DNA from: an uncultured Prochlorococcus sp. | GTDB taxonomy: Bacteria > Cyanobacteriota > Cyanobacteriia > PCC-6307 > Cyanobiaceae | Direction of reading: 5' to 3' | NCBI GenBank assembly: GCA_902576415.1 | Contig: CACGVZ010000012.1 | Location: forward strand, 1-42,206 | DNA: 42,206 bases | Part shown: in pieces, positions 24,148-36,351 of the stretch | How positions within the stretch are numbered: the first letter of the stretch is position 1 | Layout of the letters: every line of letters begins with the position of its first letter | Notes under the pieces: model-generated | The model's input: only the letters and a program-made list of their open reading frames with translations | Database searches by the model: none | Told to the model about the DNA's origin: nothing | Translations under genes and position numbers: made by a program

Positions 24148-27100
24148 ATGTTTACGCAGGTCCGCTCAGCAAACCGCAGAGTATCTCCTGTTGAGGATAA
24201 CAAACACAAAGTTGTAATAAAAGCAGTTTATGTTGTCCTTGAGCCACAATACCAAAATTCCTTAACGGAAGCTGCAAAGTCAATAAATAAGATGAATGGG
24301 CCAATAGGTATAGACCTTAGTGGCTATCTTATCGAAGAACTTAGGAATGATAGTAATTTTGAAGATTTTAAAGAAGATATAGCTAATGCAGATATATTTG
24401 TTGCTTCTCTAATTTTCATTGAAGATCTTGCTCAAAAAGTGGTTGATGCAGTATCTCCATTTAAAGACAAACTTAAAGCATCAATTGTTTTCCCCTCAAT
24501 GCCAGAGGTAATGAGATTAAATAAATTAGGTTCTTTTAGTATGGCCCAACTTGGTCAATCTAAAAGTATTATTGGAGATTTAATAAAAAAGAAAAAAGAA
24601 TCTGATGGAGCTAGTTTCCAAGATTCAATGTTGAAGTTATTAAATACACTACCTTCAATTCTTAAATATTTACCAGTAGAAAAAGCTCAAGATGCCAGAA
24701 CATTCATTCTGAGTTTTCAGTACTGGTTAGGTGGTACCACTGAGAATTTAAAAAACTTCTTGTTAATGATTTCTGAAAAGTACGCTGTTTCAGAGATCAT
24801 AAAAGATCAAATAGAAGAATTTAAAATTCAAGACCCTGAAACATTCCCAGATCTAGGCATTTGGCATCCTCTTGCGCCTTGCATGTTTGAAAGTCTTAAA
24901 GAATATCAAAATTGGGAAAATAACAGGAAAGATATAAACCCTAAAAATGATAAAACTCCAACAATAGGTTTAGTGCTTCAAAGGAGTCATATCGTTACGG
25001 GAGATGATGCTCATTACGTTGCTGTTATTCAAGAATTGGAATACAGAGGTGCGAGGGTACTACCTATCTTCTGTGGAGGTCTAGATTTCTCTAAACCAGT
25101 TAATGAATTTTATTATGACTCCATAAATAAGGATCAACCTATAGTAGATGGAGTTGTATCTCTAACAGGATTTGCACTAGTTGGTGGGCCAGCAAGACAA
25201 GATCATCCTAAAGCTATTGAAGCCCTAAAAAGGTTAAATAGACCCTATATGGTTGCACTTCCACTAGTCTTCCAAACCACACAAGAATGGGAAGATAGTG
25301 ATCTAGGGTTACACCCAGTTCAGGTAGCACTTCAAATTGCAATTCCAGAACTGGATGGTGCTATTGAACCTATTATTCTCTCAGGTCGAGATGATGCAAC
25401 AGGTAAAGCGCATACGCTCCAAGATCGAGTTGATGTAATCGCTGAAAGAGCGATAAAATGGTCAACTTTAAGAGTTAAAAAAAGAAAGGACAAAAAATTA
25501 GCCATTACAGTATTTAGTTTTCCACCAGACAAAGGAAATGTTGGTACGGCAGCTTACTTAAATGTTTTCGGTTCAATTTATAGAGTACTCCTTGAAATGC
25601 AATCGAAAGGATATCAAATAGATGAACTTCCAAGTAATTCAAAAGAATTAATGGAAAAGGTAATTAATAACCCTGAAGCAATGGACGGCTCACCCGAGTT
25701 AAATATTGCCCATAAGATGTCAGTAAAAGAGTACGAAGAATTCACACCATATTCACAAAGACTTGAAGAGAATTGGGGTAAACCTCCCGGTAACCTAAAT
25801 AGTGACGGACAAAATCTTCTTATTTATGGAAAACATTTTGGAAATGTTTTTATAGGTGTTCAACCTACATTTGGTTATGAAGGTGATCCAATGAGATTAC
25901 TTTATTCAAGAAGTGCTAGTCCTCATCATGGTTTTGCCGCTTACTACACCTATATTGAAAAAATCTGGGGAGCTGATGCAGTTCTTCATTTTGGAACTCA
26001 CGGATCACTTGAATTTATGCCTGGTAAACAAATGGGCATGAGTGAAACATGCTATCCGGATTCTCTCATTGGATCATTACCTAATTTGTATTACTATGCT
26101 GCAAATAATCCTTCTGAAGCAACAATCGCGAAAAGAAGAGGTTACGCTTCAACCATTAGCTATTTAACTCCTCCAGCAGAAAATGCAGGACTCTACAAAG
26201 GGCTTAAAGAACTAAGCGAACTTGTTGGTTCTTATCAACAACTAAGAGAAAATAGTAGGGGTATTCAAATAGTTAATGCAATAGTCGAGACATCCAAACA
26301 ATGTAATCTTGATAAGGATGTTGAGCTCCCATCAAAAGATGTAGAAGAACTCTCAATAGATGAAAGAGATTTATTTGTTGGTAATGTTTATAAACAGTTA
26401 ATGGAGATTGAAAGTAGATTATTACCTTGCGGTCTTCATACTATTGGAGAAGCTCCAACAGCAGAGGAAGCTGTTGCAACTCTCGTAAATATTGCATCTT
26501 TAGAAAGAGAACAGGAGGGATTAAGATCCCTTCCTGGACTGCTTGCTGAATCAATGGGTCTGACTATTGAAAAAATATATGATGGTAATAATAAAGGTGA
26601 ACTCAAATTTGTAGAGTTAAATGAACAAATCATAAAGACAGCAAGAGAGTCTATTTTTGCGATGGTCAACTCTTTAAAAATTGTTGATGGCAGAGTTTAT
26701 TTAGAAAAATCACTTCTTTCCAAATTGTTTGACTTTCTTAAAGTATTTGGTCTTAATTTACCTACCCCTTGGCTAAGAGTCTGTAACTTAAATGGATTTA
26801 ATGAAGTTAACCAGAAGGAATTAAATAAATTATTTGATTACTTACTTTTCTGTTTGGAACAAGTCTGTGCTGATAAAGAAATGGATAGCCTAATTAAAGC
26901 ATTAGATGGAAATTATGTTTTACCTGGACCAGGTGGAGATCCCATAAGAAATCCAGGTGTTCTACCCAGTGGTAAAAATATCCATGCACTTGATCCACAA
27001 TCAATACCTACTACAGCAGCAGTAGCTGCTGCAAAGTCGGTTGTTGACAAATTAATTGAGAGGCAAAAGGAAGAGCAAGGGAGCTGGCCAGAAACAATTG

Positions 27101-28158
27101 CTTGTGTTTTATGGGGTACTGATAACATCAAAACTTATGGAGAATCACTTGCCCAAATCTTATGGTTTGTTGGGGTAAAACCAAAACCAGATTCTGTTGG
27201 GAGAATCAACAAATTAGAATTAATCCCTCTAGAAGAATTAGGTAGACCAAGAATAGATGTAGTCGTTAACTGCTCAGGAGTATTTCGAGATCTATTTATA
27301 AATCAGATGGCATTAATAGATCAGGCCGTAAAATTAGCGGCTGAAGCTGATGAACCATTGGAATCTAATTTTGTAAGAAAACATTCATTAGAACAAGCAG
27401 AAAAAGAAGGAACTTCTATCAGAGAGGCTTCAGCGAGAGTATTCTCTAATGCAAGTGGAAGTTATAGTTCAAATGTCAATTTAGCAGTAGAAAACTCAAC
27501 TTGGGAGGAAGAAAATGAATTACAAGAAATGTATTTATCACGCAAAACATATGCTTTTAATGCTGATAATCCAGGTGAGATGAATCAAAAAAGAGAGGTA
27601 TTTGAGTCTGTAATGAAAACAGCGGATGTTACATTTCAAAACCTTGATTCCTCAGAGATTTCATTAACAGATGTGAGTCATTATTTTGATTCAGATCCAA
27701 CTAAACTAATTAAAACACTCAGAGATGACGGCAAAGAACCAAGTAGCTACATAGCAGATACGACTACTTCTAATGCGCAAGTAAGGACCCTTGGGGAGAC
27801 TATTAGACTAGACTCAAGAACAAAACTACTAAATCCAAAATGGTATGAAGGTATGCTCAAATCTGGTTATGAGGGAGTAAGAGAGCTTTCTAACAGACTT
27901 AATTACACCCTCGGCTGGAGTGCTACAAGTGGTCAAGTGGACAATTTTGTTTATGAAGAAACTAATGAAACATTTATAAATGACGAAGAGATGAGGAAAA
28001 GACTAATGGATTTAAATCCAAATAGTTTTAGAAGAATAGTAGGAACTTTGCTAGAAGTTAATGGTAGAGGTTATTGGGAGACTTCAGATGAAAACATAGA
28101 ACAGCTGAAAGAGCTTTACCAAGAGGTTGAAGATAAAATTGAAGGAGTAAAAGAATAA
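24148..28158 (+). CDS. chlH: magnesium chelatase subunit H
   Basis: The porphyrin-binding catalytic subunit of Mg chelatase, inserting Mg2+ into protoporphyrin IX with the ChlI and ChlD ATPase subunits. 1336 residues, full length. Recognisable CobN/ChlH landmarks include [40 protein letters not shown] and [20 protein letters not shown]. The last is the porphyrin-binding/active-site region with conserved histidine and glutamate. It stands alone on the plus strand and converges on folP with six bases between stops. AcsF at 10.1 kb acts two steps later. Confidence 0.99.
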   Translation: MFTQVRSANRRVSPVEDNKHKVVIKAVYVVLEPQYQNSLTEAAKSINKMNGPIGIDLSGYLIEELRNDSNFEDFKEDIANADIFVASLIFIEDLAQKVVDAVSPFKDKLKASIVFPSMPEVMRLNKLGSFSMAQLGQSKSIIGDLIKKKKESDGASFQDSMLKLLNTLPSILKYLPVEKAQDARTFILSFQYWLGGTTENLKNFLLMISEKYAVSEIIKDQIEEFKIQDPETFPDLGIWHPLAPCMFESLKEYQNWENNRKDINPKNDKTPTIGLVLQRSHIVTGDDAHYVAVIQELEYRGARVLPIFCGGLDFSKPVNEFYYDSINKDQPIVDGVVSLTGFALVGGPARQDHPKAIEALKRLNRPYMVALPLVFQTTQEWEDSDLGLHPVQVALQIAIPELDGAIEPIILSGRDDATGKAHTLQDRVDVIAERAIKWSTLRVKKRKDKKLAITVFSFPPDKGNVGTAAYLNVFGSIYRVLLEMQSKGYQIDELPSNSKELMEKVINNPEAMDGSPELNIAHKMSVKEYEEFTPYSQRLEENWGKPPGNLNSDGQNLLIYGKHFGNVFIGVQPTFGYEGDPMRLLYSRSASPHHGFAAYYTYIEKIWGADAVLHFGTHGSLEFMPGKQMGMSETCYPDSLIGSLPNLYYYAANNPSEATIAKRRGYASTISYLTPPAENAGLYKGLKELSELVGSYQQLRENSRGIQIVNAIVETSKQCNLDKDVELPSKDVEELSIDERDLFVGNVYKQLMEIESRLLPCGLHTIGEAPTAEEAVATLVNIASLEREQEGLRSLPGLLAESMGLTIEKIYDGNNKGELKFVELNEQIIKTARESIFAMVNSLKIVDGRVYLEKSLLSKLFDFLKVFGLNLPTPWLRVCNLNGFNEVNQKELNKLFDYLLFCLEQVCADKEMDSLIKALDGNYVLPGPGGDPIRNPGVLPSGKNIHALDPQSIPTTAAVAAAKSVVDKLIERQKEEQGSWPETIACVLWGTDNIKTYGESLAQILWFVGVKPKPDSVGRINKLELIPLEELGRPRIDVVVNCSGVFRDLFINQMALIDQAVKLAAEADEPLESNFVRKHSLEQAEKEGTSIREASARVFSNASGSYSSNVNLAVENSTWEEENELQEMYLSRKTYAFNADNPGEMNQKREVFESVMKTADVTFQNLDSSEISLTDVSHYFDSDPTKLIKTLRDDGKEPSSYIADTTTSNAQVRTLGETIRLDSRTKLLNPKWYEGMLKSGYEGVRELSNRLNYTLGWSATSGQVDNFVYEETNETFINDEEMRKRLMDLNPNSFRRIVGTLLEVNGRGYWETSDENIEQLKELYQEVEDKIEGVKE

Positions 28159-28164
28159 TCTTGG

Positions 28165-29019
28165 TTATGGCCTGAAAATTTTGTCAGCAACTTTAATAAT
28201 TTGATAATTCATTTTTACATTGTGAACTCTCACAATATCAATTTTAAATTGTGAACAAAGACAACTTATAGCAAGTGTTCCAATATCTCTTTCTTTAGGG
28301 TTCTTCTCATTCAAAATTTCTCCAATAAATCTCTTTCTGGATGCACCGATTAATATTGGAAAATTTAGGTTTTTAAAAAAAACCAAGTTTTTTAAAATTT
28401 CCAAGTTCTGATTTAAATCTTTTGAAAAACCAATTCCAGGATCAACAATTATATTTTTCTTAGATATATTTTTCTCTAATGCATTCTCTATCAAACTCTC
28501 AAGAGAGCACTTAACTTCTTCCAATACATTATCGTATTTAGAAAGTTCATTCATATTTTGACTATTTCCACGACTATGAGTTATGACAAATGGGCAGTTA
28601 AATTTGGAAACAACGTCCAAAATCTCTTTATCCCTTCTTCCTCCAGTAACATCATTTATCCAATCAGCTCCATTTAAAAGAGCTTCGTGAGCCACAACAG
28701 AATTAAAAGTATCAATAGAAATTAGGATCTCTGGATATTCAGATCTTATTAATTTTAGACAAGGAATCAATCTTTTTATTTCTATATTAGACCCAACTTC
28801 TTCAGCACCAGGTTTGGTACTCTGCGCTCCAAGATCAATAATATCAACACCATTTCGCAAAAAATGATTAACCTTACCTAAAACTTTTTCTGAAGAATTT
28901 AAATCTCCTCCATCACTAAATGAATCAGGAGTTAAATTAATAACCCCCATAATTGAAGTTTTTTGTCCCCAGCCTTGTGGCCATGGGTTTTTTTTATTGA
29001 TAATTTGCAATTCTTGCAA
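28165..29019 (-). CDS. folP: dihydropteroate synthase
   Basis: Joins p-aminobenzoate to hydroxymethyl-dihydropterin pyrophosphate in folate synthesis. 284 residues, TIM barrel. Landmarks are [16 protein letters not shown] near residue 25, the pterin-binding WINDVTGG, the [12 protein letters not shown] segment and GASRKRFIG. All expected catalytic regions are present. Its start lies inside the 3' end of tpiA, overlapping by 26 bases, so the two are translationally coupled. Folate one-carbon units are also the formyl donor for Fmt at 14.0 kb. Confidence 0.96.
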   Translation of the reverse strand: MQELQIINKKNPWPQGWGQKTSIMGVINLTPDSFSDGGDLNSSEKVLGKVNHFLRNGVDIIDLGAQSTKPGAEEVGSNIEIKRLIPCLKLIRSEYPEILISIDTFNSVVAHEALLNGADWINDVTGGRRDKEILDVVSKFNCPFVITHSRGNSQNMNELSKYDNVLEEVKCSLESLIENALEKNISKKNIIVDPGIGFSKDLNQNLEILKNLVFFKNLNFPILIGASRKRFIGEILNEKNPKERDIGTLAISCLCSQFKIDIVRVHNVKMNYQIIKVADKIFRP

Positions 29020-29719
29020 AACTATTAGGATCTAATGAAGCTCCTCCCACCAAGACTCCATCTATATCACTCATTGACATTATTTCGTCAATATTATTGG
29101 GCTTAACAGATCCACCATATTGGATGATCACATCCTCAAAACCTATTAATTTTCGAATCAAAGAACATATCTTATTAGCGTCTTCAGCTTCACATGTTTT
29201 ACCAGTGCCAATAGCCCAAATTGGTTCGTAGGCAACTATAAGATTAGATGGATCTGTATTTTCGAGTCCTTGCTCAACCTGTCTAGTGATAACTCTATTA
29301 GCTTCTCCTCGCTCTCTTTGTTCCAATGTTTCCCCAACACAAACTATTGGAGTAAGTCCACTAGATTGAGCAAAAACTGCTCTTTTATTAATCTGTTCAT
29401 CACTTTCACTAAAATATTTCCTTGGTTCACTGTGACCAACTATTGCATAAGAGACCCCATGTTCAAGAAGCATTTTAGGAGATATTTCAGCCGTAAATGC
29501 TCCTTCATCTTCCCAATGAATATTCTGACTAGAAATATCTAAATAATCAAAATCAGAATGATTAGAAAAGGTTGAAATAGCAGTAAAAGGAGGTGCAATA
29601 ATGACTTTGCGATCATCCTTTATATTTTTTATTAGAGGTAAAAACTCTTCTAAATAAGACTTGCATTGAGCACAAGTCATATGCATTTTCCAATTACCAG
29701 CAATAATAGATTTTCTCAA
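28994..29719 (-). CDS. tpiA: triosephosphate isomerase
   Basis: Interconverts dihydroxyacetone phosphate and glyceraldehyde 3-phosphate in the Calvin cycle and glycolysis. 241 residues. Landmarks: the N-terminal AGNWKMHMT with the active-site Asn and Lys, the catalytic histidine region [17 protein letters not shown], the catalytic glutamate and mobile loop in [16 protein letters not shown], and the phosphate-binding QYGGSVKP and [10 protein letters not shown]. It starts at an ATG, downstream of the divergent or spaced S4-domain gene, and overlaps folP at its 3' end. Confidence 0.98.
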   Translation of the reverse strand: MRKSIIAGNWKMHMTCAQCKSYLEEFLPLIKNIKDDRKVIIAPPFTAISTFSNHSDFDYLDISSQNIHWEDEGAFTAEISPKMLLEHGVSYAIVGHSEPRKYFSESDEQINKRAVFAQSSGLTPIVCVGETLEQRERGEANRVITRQVEQGLENTDPSNLIVAYEPIWAIGTGKTCEAEDANKICSLIRKLIGFEDVIIQYGGSVKPNNIDEIMSMSDIDGVLVGGASLDPNSFARIANYQ

Positions 29720-29771
29720 AATACAATCTCCAAGAGATTCATATTAATATAAACTGAGGTTAATAAGCTAA

Positions 29772-29948
29772 CTAATCAAAAATTAATTCATTTTTTAGAA
29801 ACATAACTTTATCTCCCTTATTTAGTTTTCTTCCTCTCCTAGTTTCAATTACACCATTTACTTTAACAGACCCAGATGTAATAAAAATTTTTGCTTCCCC
29901 ACCTGATGATACTAAATTTTTCCATTTTAAGAATTGATCTAATTTCAT
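29772..29948 (-). CDS. small S4-domain RNA-binding protein (YaaA/RlbA-like)
   Basis: A 58-residue protein that is essentially one S4 RNA-binding domain: KLDQFLKWKNLVSSGGEAK, then SGSVKVNGVIETRRGRKL and KGDKVMF. Such free-standing S4 proteins bind structured RNA or ribosomes in other bacteria. The ATG at 29948 places the conserved sequence right at the N-terminus. An in-frame extension upstream (to 29999) is hydrophobic and not part of the family, so I reject it. The gene is divergent from the ABC transporter, with about 57 bases between starts. Confidence 0.85.
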   Translation of the reverse strand: MKLDQFLKWKNLVSSGGEAKIFITSGSVKVNGVIETRRGRKLNKGDKVMFLKNELIFD

Positions 29949-30005
29949 TGTTTTGTATACCCAAAGATATTGATAAAGTAGGATAAATATAAAACACATA
30001 ATATC

Positions 30006-31712
30006 TTGCGACTAATACCTCCAATCAGGCCATATTCAAATAGGTTTATAAAAGGTTTTATATGCATGCTTATTTACGTAGCTTGTTGGCCATTGTTAGC
30101 ATATTTAGCCGGAAACTTGATCCCAGCGATTGGATCTGGTGATATTTCAAAAGTTTCTAGCATAATAGTTTGGTCTTTATTAGTATTCTTAATTCAAAAA
30201 ATAGCTCAATTTGGACAGGATGTTTTCATTGCAAAACCATCTCTAGAAATTAGTGAAGTAATGACAGGAAATTTATTTAAAAAAATTCAAAAAATAGAGA
30301 TGAATTCATTTGAGAATATTTCAGCAGGAGACATAACATATAGACTTACAGAAGATGCAGACAGAGTAAGCGAAGTTATCTATAAAACGGCTCAAGATAC
30401 TATTCCGTGTACCTTGCAATTATTAGCTGTAATAATTTATATGTTTTATCTGGACTGGTCGCTCACGCTATCAACGTTCGTAATAGCGCCATTGGTTATT
30501 CTTACAGTTAATAGTTTTGGAAGAAGAGTTTTATTAGCATCTGAAAAAAGTCAAGAATCAACCAGTAACTTAGCAGGTTTAATAGGTGAATCTATAAATG
30601 GAATGGCAACTATAAGAGCTTTTGCAGCCGAAAATTGGATCGAGAATAAATTTTATAAAAGATTAAATTCAAATAAAAAAGCGAAATATAGAACATTAAA
30701 ATTGCTTGCATTTCAGCATCCAGTTGTAGGCTTTGTAGAAGCACTTGGAATATTGGCAATATTGGGTCTAGGAGCCTCAAGAATTAATCTTGGTCTTCTA
30801 ACTAGTGAAGAATTTAGTAGTTTTTTTGCTGCAATATTAATGCTTATTGATCCAATAAGTCATGTAAGTACAAATTTCAATGACTATAAACAGGCAGAAG
30901 CATCGATAAAAAGGTTAAAAAAAATAAACTTAGAACCTTTTGAAAATAACTATGTAAATTTAACAAGGATATCCAATATTGAAGGCAAGATCAGTTTCAA
31001 GAAAGTTGACTTTGAATATAAAAAAGATAGTCAAGTACTCAAAAATATAAATTTAGAAATTAAAAAAGGGGAAGTTACAGCTTTCGTTGGAGCTTCAGGC
31101 GCTGGTAAAAGTACAATGATGGGTCTTATTTTAAAATTTATAACACCAAAAAATGGAGACATTTTTATTGATGATAAAAATCTAAAATTATTAAATACGA
31201 AAGATATAAGAAATAATATTGCTCTAGTACAGCAACAACCTTTTTTATTTTCAGGGAAGATAATCGACGTTATAAGAATGGGAAGGGATTTTACTAAAGA
31301 AGAAATTGTAGAATCTGCAAAAAAATCAAATGCCCACCATTTCATTCAAGAGCTTCCTGATAAATATGAAACCAAAATAACTGAAAGAGGATTAAATTTC
31401 TCCGGTGGGCAGATCCAAAGGATCGCTATTGCAAGAGCAATATTGGGAAACCCGGCAATTTTACTGTTAGATGAGGCTACTAGTGCACTAGATGCAGAAT
31501 CAGAAGCAGAAGTTCAAGAAGGGCTGAATAGAGCAATGAAAAATAGAACTGTTATTGTAATTGCTCATAGATTAGCTACTACTCAAGAGGCAGATAAAAT
31601 AGTTGTTTTTGATAAGGGCGAAATTATTGAGATTGGGAAACATACTGATCTAATTAATAAAAAAGGAATATATAAAGAATTATGTGAAAAACAATTAATT
31701 AAGAAATTATAA
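30006..31712 (+). CDS. ABC exporter, fused membrane and ATPase domains (MsbA-like)
   Basis: A 568-residue half-transporter: a six-helix membrane domain (about 15-300) followed by an ATPase domain. Walker A is GASGAGKST at 362-370, the signature is FSGGQ at about 465-469, and Walker B LLLDEATSALD is followed by the H-loop IAHRLATT. It would act as a homodimer exporting a lipid, drug or peptide; the substrate is not evident. The start is TTG at 30006 (RLIPPIRPY), chosen because the conserved N-terminal helix precedes the first ATG. Confidence 0.9.
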   Translation: MRLIPPIRPYSNRFIKGFICMLIYVACWPLLAYLAGNLIPAIGSGDISKVSSIIVWSLLVFLIQKIAQFGQDVFIAKPSLEISEVMTGNLFKKIQKIEMNSFENISAGDITYRLTEDADRVSEVIYKTAQDTIPCTLQLLAVIIYMFYLDWSLTLSTFVIAPLVILTVNSFGRRVLLASEKSQESTSNLAGLIGESINGMATIRAFAAENWIENKFYKRLNSNKKAKYRTLKLLAFQHPVVGFVEALGILAILGLGASRINLGLLTSEEFSSFFAAILMLIDPISHVSTNFNDYKQAEASIKRLKKINLEPFENNYVNLTRISNIEGKISFKKVDFEYKKDSQVLKNINLEIKKGEVTAFVGASGAGKSTMMGLILKFITPKNGDIFIDDKNLKLLNTKDIRNNIALVQQQPFLFSGKIIDVIRMGRDFTKEEIVESAKKSNAHHFIQELPDKYETKITERGLNFSGGQIQRIAIARAILGNPAILLLDEATSALDAESEAEVQEGLNRAMKNRTVIVIAHRLATTQEADKIVVFDKGEIIEIGKHTDLINKKGIYKELCEKQLIKKL

Positions 31713-31742
31713 CTCTAACTTATTTATTAAATTGTCAATTCT

Positions 31743-31961
31743 ATGAGTGAAAATCAAAATGATACTGGTAATCCAGTTTTAACCTTTGAAGGGAAAAAGT
31801 ATTTTATAAATCAACTTTCAAAGGAAATAAAAGAATCTATAAATGCATTACAAATAGCTGAAACTCAACTTAAAATGCATCAAGATACATTGAAATTACT
31901 AACAATTAGTCGAAACTCCATAGCGAATCAATTAAGAGAAAAACTAAAAAACTTAGAATGA
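31743..31961 (+). CDS. DUF6447-like small protein
   Basis: A 72-residue soluble protein. A short beta-like start (PVLTFEGKKYFINQLSKE) is followed by a long helix predicted to form a coiled coil (about residues 27-70). This layout matches the DUF6447 family seen in marine cyanobacteria and their phages. Function unknown. It follows the ABC exporter by 30 bases and ends three bases before the stop of convergent carB. Confidence 0.7.
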   Translation: MSENQNDTGNPVLTFEGKKYFINQLSKEIKESINALQIAETQLKMHQDTLKLLTISRNSIANQLREKLKNLE

Positions 31962-31964
31962 AGT

Positions 31965-34900
31965 TTAATAATTATGGATTTCCTGTAGGGAGTAAGTATC
32001 AATTTTATTACTTTGCAATGCTTTGATTGCTTTAATAGCTGCCTTGGCCCCGGGAATGGTTGTAAAAGTTGGGATATTATATTCTAAAGCAGCACGTCTT
32101 AAATATGCATCGTCATGAAGAGCCTGAGATCCTATTGGAGTATTAATAATTAACTGAACAAGTCCTGAACGAATTAGATCCTCTATATTAGGTCTGCCTT
32201 CGTGTACTTTTAGTACTTCATCAACTTTAATCCCTAAATCAACTAAATAAGAAGCAGTACCACTCGTTGCTATTAATTTAAATCCTAAAATCAACAACTC
32301 CCTAGCAATTACTTCAAGATGTTTTTTATCTAAATCATTCGTAGACAAAAAAGCTACTCCCTCAGAAGGAACTCCATTTCCTGCGGCTAATTCTGACTTA
32401 GCATATGCAATTCCAAAATCTTTAGCTAAACCCATTACCTCTCCAGTTGATCTCATTTCCGGACCAAGAAGTGTATCAGATCCAGGAAATCTTTTAAAAG
32501 GTAAAACAGCTTCTTTCACTGCTTGATATTTTGGAGAAAATTCTTCTGTAAAATCAACATCTTCTAATGTGAAACCTTGCATTAATTGGGTAGCTAATTT
32601 TGCAATTGGTTTTCCTATAGCCTTTGAAACAAATGGGACAGTTCTGGAAGCTCTTGGATTTGCTTCTAGAATAAATAATTTATTATCTTTATTATTTAAA
32701 TTCGTTACGGCAAATTGTAAATTAATTAAACCAACAACATTTAATCTTTTAGCAATTAATTTTGTCCAATTTTTTACTACATCTAGAGTAGATTTTGAAA
32801 GAGAAATAGATGGCAAACAGCAAGCTGAATCACCAGAGTGAATCCCTGCAGGTTCAACATGCTCCATTAAACCAGCAATTACAACTGAACCTTCTGAATC
32901 ACATAAAGCATCAACATCTATCTCAATAGCATTATTTAAATATTGATCAAGCAGTATTGGATGATCAGGAGATACCTTAACTGCTTCAGAGATGTATCTC
33001 GATAATTCATTCTCATCCTTAACAATTTCCATTGCCCTGCCACCTAAAACATAAGAAGGTCTTACAACTAAGGGGAATCCAATATTTTTAGCCACAATTT
33101 GGGCTTCATTTTGATTGCGAGCTATTCCGTTTAATGGTTGCCTAATATTTAACTCCTTAAGTATTTTTGTAAATTCCTCTCTATCTTCTGCCAAATCAAT
33201 TGAAATTGGTGAAGTCCCTAAAATTCTTGATCCAGTTCTAGCTCCGTCATTAGATTTAAGCCACTCATACAAAGGTAAAGATAATTTCAAAGGAGTTTGA
33301 CCTCCAAATTGAACGATCAAACCATATGGATTTTCAGCTTCTATTATATTGAGCACATCCTCCAAAGTTACAGGCTCAAAATATAAAATATCGCTAGTAT
33401 CGTAATCTGTTGATACGGTTTCAGGATTACTATTAACCATTATTGTTTCAAAACCATTTTTAGAAGCTTGATATGAAGCATGACAACAGCAGTAGTCAAA
33501 TTCTATTCCCTGTCCAATTCTGTTTGGACCTCCTCCTAAAATCATAATTTTTTTTGATTCCTTATTTTTTTTAATTTCACTATCAAAAACTTGAGAATTT
33601 AAATTAATATAAGGTTCTTCATAAGTTGAATAATGATAGGGAGTTGAGGATGAAAACTCTGCAGAACAAGTATCAACAGTCTTAAAAATTGGAATAATAT
33701 TTAAATTTATTCTGTATTTTCTCACTTCAAAAAAATCAGTATTTGTTGATTTTGATATCTGTTGATCTGAAAAACCTAATTGCTTAGCATAAAGCATTAA
33801 ATCTCTATCTATATCCGAAAGTTTTTTCCCTATCAAGAAATCATTTTCAAAATTAAAGATATTACGTAATTTTTCAATAAACCAAAAATCAATATTCGTA
33901 ACTTCTTGTATAAAAGAATTAGTTTTTCCAAGCTGCATTGCTTTTTTAATAATGAGAATTCTCTCAGATGTTGGATTCCTTAAACTAGTCTGTAATTCAT
34001 TCTCGTTCTTTAGGTCTTCTATCGCATCACATTCCCATCCATGAATTCCCACTTCTAAGGACCTTAATGCTTTCTGAAATGATTCTTCAAAAGAGCGTCC
34101 GATTGCCATTGACTCCCCAACAGATTTCATAGCAGTGCTTAATTTATTAGAAGACCCTTTGAACTTTTCGAAAGCAAATCGAGGAATTTTTGTAACTACA
34201 TAATCAATTGAAGGTTCAAAACATGCAGGTGTTTTTTTTGTAATATCATTAATAATCTCATCAAGCGTATAGCCAACTGATAATAAAGCTGCAATCTTGG
34301 CTATGGGAAATCCAGTGGCTTTACTTGCCAAAGCAGAAGATCTACTCACACGAGGATTCATCTCAATAACAATTACTTCACCATTTGTTGGATTTATTGC
34401 AAATTGAATGTTACTACCTCCAGTTTCAACTCCTACTTCTCTAATGATTTTCAGTGATAAGTCCCTCAATCTCTGATACTCCTTATCTGTTAATGTCTGC
34501 GCTGGGGCTACTGTAATAGAATCTCCAGTATGGACACCCATTGGATCCAAATTCTCAATACTGCAGACTATTACAACGTTATCTGCCTTATCTCTCATGA
34601 CCTCTAATTCAAATTCTTTCCATCCGATAAGAGATTTTTCAATCAATATTTGATTGCTAGGACTTTCCTCTAAACCTGTACTACACAATTCGATAAATTC
34701 TTCAAGGTTGTATGCAATTCCACCTCCTACACCACCCAAAGTAAATGCAGGCCTTATTATTAGTGGATAAGAATTAATTTTTTTTGATACATCTTTAGCT
34801 TCAGTCAAGTTAGATGCTATCCCAGAGGGACATACATTTACATTTATTTTTTCCATCGATTCTTTAAATAATCTTCTATCTTCAGCTTTATTAATAGCTT

Positions 34901-35261
34901 TTAAATTAGCACCAATTAATTCAACATTGTTTTGATTTAAGAAATCTGACTCTGATAATTTAACCGCAAGATTCAAAGCAGTTTGACCTCCCATCGTGGG
35001 AAGAATGGCATCAGGTTTTTCTTTTAAAATGATCTGAGAAACGATTTCAGGAGTTAATGGTTCAATATATGTTTTGTTTGCGATGTCAGGGTCAGTCATT
35101 ATTGATGCCGGATTTGAATTGATCAAGATAATTTCATAACCAACTTTTCTTAAAACTTTGCAAGCTTGTGTTCCAGAGTAATCAAATTCGCAAGCTTGTC
35201 CTATAACAATCGGGCCTGATCCAAGAATAAGAATTTTTTTTAGATCACCTCTTTGAGGCAT
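31965..35261 (-). CDS. carB: carbamoyl-phosphate synthase large chain
   Basis: Makes carbamoyl phosphate from bicarbonate, two ATP and ammonia delivered by CarA, for pyrimidine and arginine synthesis. 1098 residues, full length. Two homologous ATP-grasp halves are visible. The first begins [19 protein letters not shown], with [16 protein letters not shown]. The second begins [19 protein letters not shown], with [16 protein letters not shown]. An oligomerisation region lies between them and a C-terminal methylglyoxal-synthase-like regulatory domain (about 960-1098). It starts at the ATG at 35261. It is divergent from the DUF3318 gene, with about 108 bases between starts. Confidence 0.98.
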   Translation of the reverse strand: MPQRGDLKKILILGSGPIVIGQACEFDYSGTQACKVLRKVGYEIILINSNPASIMTDPDIANKTYIEPLTPEIVSQIILKEKPDAILPTMGGQTALNLAVKLSESDFLNQNNVELIGANLKAINKAEDRRLFKESMEKINVNVCPSGIASNLTEAKDVSKKINSYPLIIRPAFTLGGVGGGIAYNLEEFIELCSTGLEESPSNQILIEKSLIGWKEFELEVMRDKADNVVIVCSIENLDPMGVHTGDSITVAPAQTLTDKEYQRLRDLSLKIIREVGVETGGSNIQFAINPTNGEVIVIEMNPRVSRSSALASKATGFPIAKIAALLSVGYTLDEIINDITKKTPACFEPSIDYVVTKIPRFAFEKFKGSSNKLSTAMKSVGESMAIGRSFEESFQKALRSLEVGIHGWECDAIEDLKNENELQTSLRNPTSERILIIKKAMQLGKTNSFIQEVTNIDFWFIEKLRNIFNFENDFLIGKKLSDIDRDLMLYAKQLGFSDQQISKSTNTDFFEVRKYRINLNIIPIFKTVDTCSAEFSSSTPYHYSTYEEPYINLNSQVFDSEIKKNKESKKIMILGGGPNRIGQGIEFDYCCCHASYQASKNGFETIMVNSNPETVSTDYDTSDILYFEPVTLEDVLNIIEAENPYGLIVQFGGQTPLKLSLPLYEWLKSNDGARTGSRILGTSPISIDLAEDREEFTKILKELNIRQPLNGIARNQNEAQIVAKNIGFPLVVRPSYVLGGRAMEIVKDENELSRYISEAVKVSPDHPILLDQYLNNAIEIDVDALCDSEGSVVIAGLMEHVEPAGIHSGDSACCLPSISLSKSTLDVVKNWTKLIAKRLNVVGLINLQFAVTNLNNKDNKLFILEANPRASRTVPFVSKAIGKPIAKLATQLMQGFTLEDVDFTEEFSPKYQAVKEAVLPFKRFPGSDTLLGPEMRSTGEVMGLAKDFGIAYAKSELAAGNGVPSEGVAFLSTNDLDKKHLEVIARELLILGFKLIATSGTASYLVDLGIKVDEVLKVHEGRPNIEDLIRSGLVQLIINTPIGSQALHDDAYLRRAALEYNIPTFTTIPGAKAAIKAIKALQSNKIDTYSLQEIHNY

Positions 35262-35369
35262 AATTTAAAACCTACATTTACTTAATGGTACTTATAAATC
35301 ATCAGATGTTAATCAAGTTACTTGAAAAGCAACATTTGTTTCTATAGTATTGAAAGAAAATAATTTTTT

Positions 35370-36008
35370 ATGAGCGAACTTCAACGACTTAAAAGTTTGT
35401 TGCCTCCGGAGAATGAAAGTTGGGTATTTATTGAAGCTGCTGCGGCAATAGACCCACCTTTAATAACGCTAGAGGAAATTGGTCGTGACGAAGTAGAAAT
35501 ACAAATAGATTTAGAAGCCTGGGATGACTTTGCTATTGACCACAGAAATTTATTATTTTGGCACGAGGTTGGGAAAATTCAAAATGATGCAATTCCACGA
35601 GATGGATGGGAGATGGCTGCTCTTGCAATAGGGCTAGGAGGAGCAATAGGGGAATTGTGGGTACAAGATGGATTACTTTTGTTACTAGCTCTTGGCTTAT
35701 CAAGTTTTGCAGGCTATAGATTATACATAAAGAATAATTCGGAAAAGAAACTCCAGGATGCTATTTTTGCAGATGAAAGAGCTATAGATCTTGCTTGTAG
35801 ATTTGGATACAGTATCCCAAATGCTTATAAAAGTCTTGGAGGAGCATTAAAGGAGTTAATTGAGAAAACTAGAAAAAAGAAAAAGAGAAGTTTCTTTGAA
35901 GATAGATTAGATGCCTTAAGAAAAAGTGCTGAAAAAGCTAGAGCAGAATTATCTCAGCAAGAAGGTTCAGAAAAATCAGTCTCCAGTGAAAATGTATATG
36001 GACAATAA
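35370..36008 (+). CDS. DUF3318 membrane-associated protein
   Basis: A 212-residue protein with an N-terminal soluble part carrying the cyanobacterial DUF3318 pattern (LKSLLPPENESWVFIEAA, then HRNLLFWHEVGKIQ and RDGWE). Two adjacent hydrophobic segments lie at about 85-116. The C-terminal 80 residues are highly charged and helical (TRKKKKRSFF..., then EKARAELSQQ), probably a coiled coil. Function unknown. Its 3' end overlaps the rsfS start by 11 bases. Confidence 0.85.
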   Translation: MSELQRLKSLLPPENESWVFIEAAAAIDPPLITLEEIGRDEVEIQIDLEAWDDFAIDHRNLLFWHEVGKIQNDAIPRDGWEMAALAIGLGGAIGELWVQDGLLLLLALGLSSFAGYRLYIKNNSEKKLQDAIFADERAIDLACRFGYSIPNAYKSLGGALKELIEKTRKKKKRSFFEDRLDALRKSAEKARAELSQQEGSEKSVSSENVYGQ

Positions 36009-36342
36009 ACGTTTAATTTTGATGGCGGCTAAAGCTTGTGACGAAAAAAAGGCTAAAGATATAAAACTCATAAAAATTGACAAAGTTTCTTTCATAAGTG
36101 AATGGATATTAATCGCAGAGGGATTATCTGATGTACAGGTTAGATCTATAACTAACTCTGTGGAGGGTGAATTAAGAGAGAAGGCTAATCTAGAACCAAT
36201 AAGAAAAGAGGGAGTTAATGAAGCTAAATGGGCTCTACTTGACTATGGTGACTTGATAGTTAATATATTTCAGCCAGATATAAGAAAATACTACGATCTT
36301 GAATCATTTTGGAGTAATGGAGATAATCTTTCATTCCCATAA
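35998..36342 (+). CDS. rsfS: ribosomal silencing factor RsfS (Iojap)
   Basis: Binds ribosomal protein uL14 and blocks subunit joining, slowing translation when nutrients run out. 114 residues from ATG at 35998. The family end is distinctive: WALLDYGDLIVNIFQPDIRK followed by YYDLESFW. The N-terminal MAAKACDEKKAKDI and ISEWILIAEGLSDVQVRSI also match. A longer in-frame start at 35926 would lie deep inside the DUF3318 gene and adds no conserved sequence, so I reject it. A second ATG at 35992 is also possible. Confidence 0.93.
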   Translation: MDNKRLILMAAKACDEKKAKDIKLIKIDKVSFISEWILIAEGLSDVQVRSITNSVEGELREKANLEPIRKEGVNEAKWALLDYGDLIVNIFQPDIRKYYDLESFWSNGDNLSFP

Positions 36343-36351
36343 TTTTCATTT

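Noticed and set aside
28994..29019. 26-base overlap of tpiA and folP
   Set aside because: Both proteins are full length with intact motifs; overlaps of this size are ordinary in streamlined genomes.
29949..29999. Hydrophobic N-terminal extension of the S4-domain protein
   Set aside because: Not part of the S4 family; the ATG at 29948 places the conserved residues at the N-terminus, and the extension occupies the promoter region shared with the ABC exporter.
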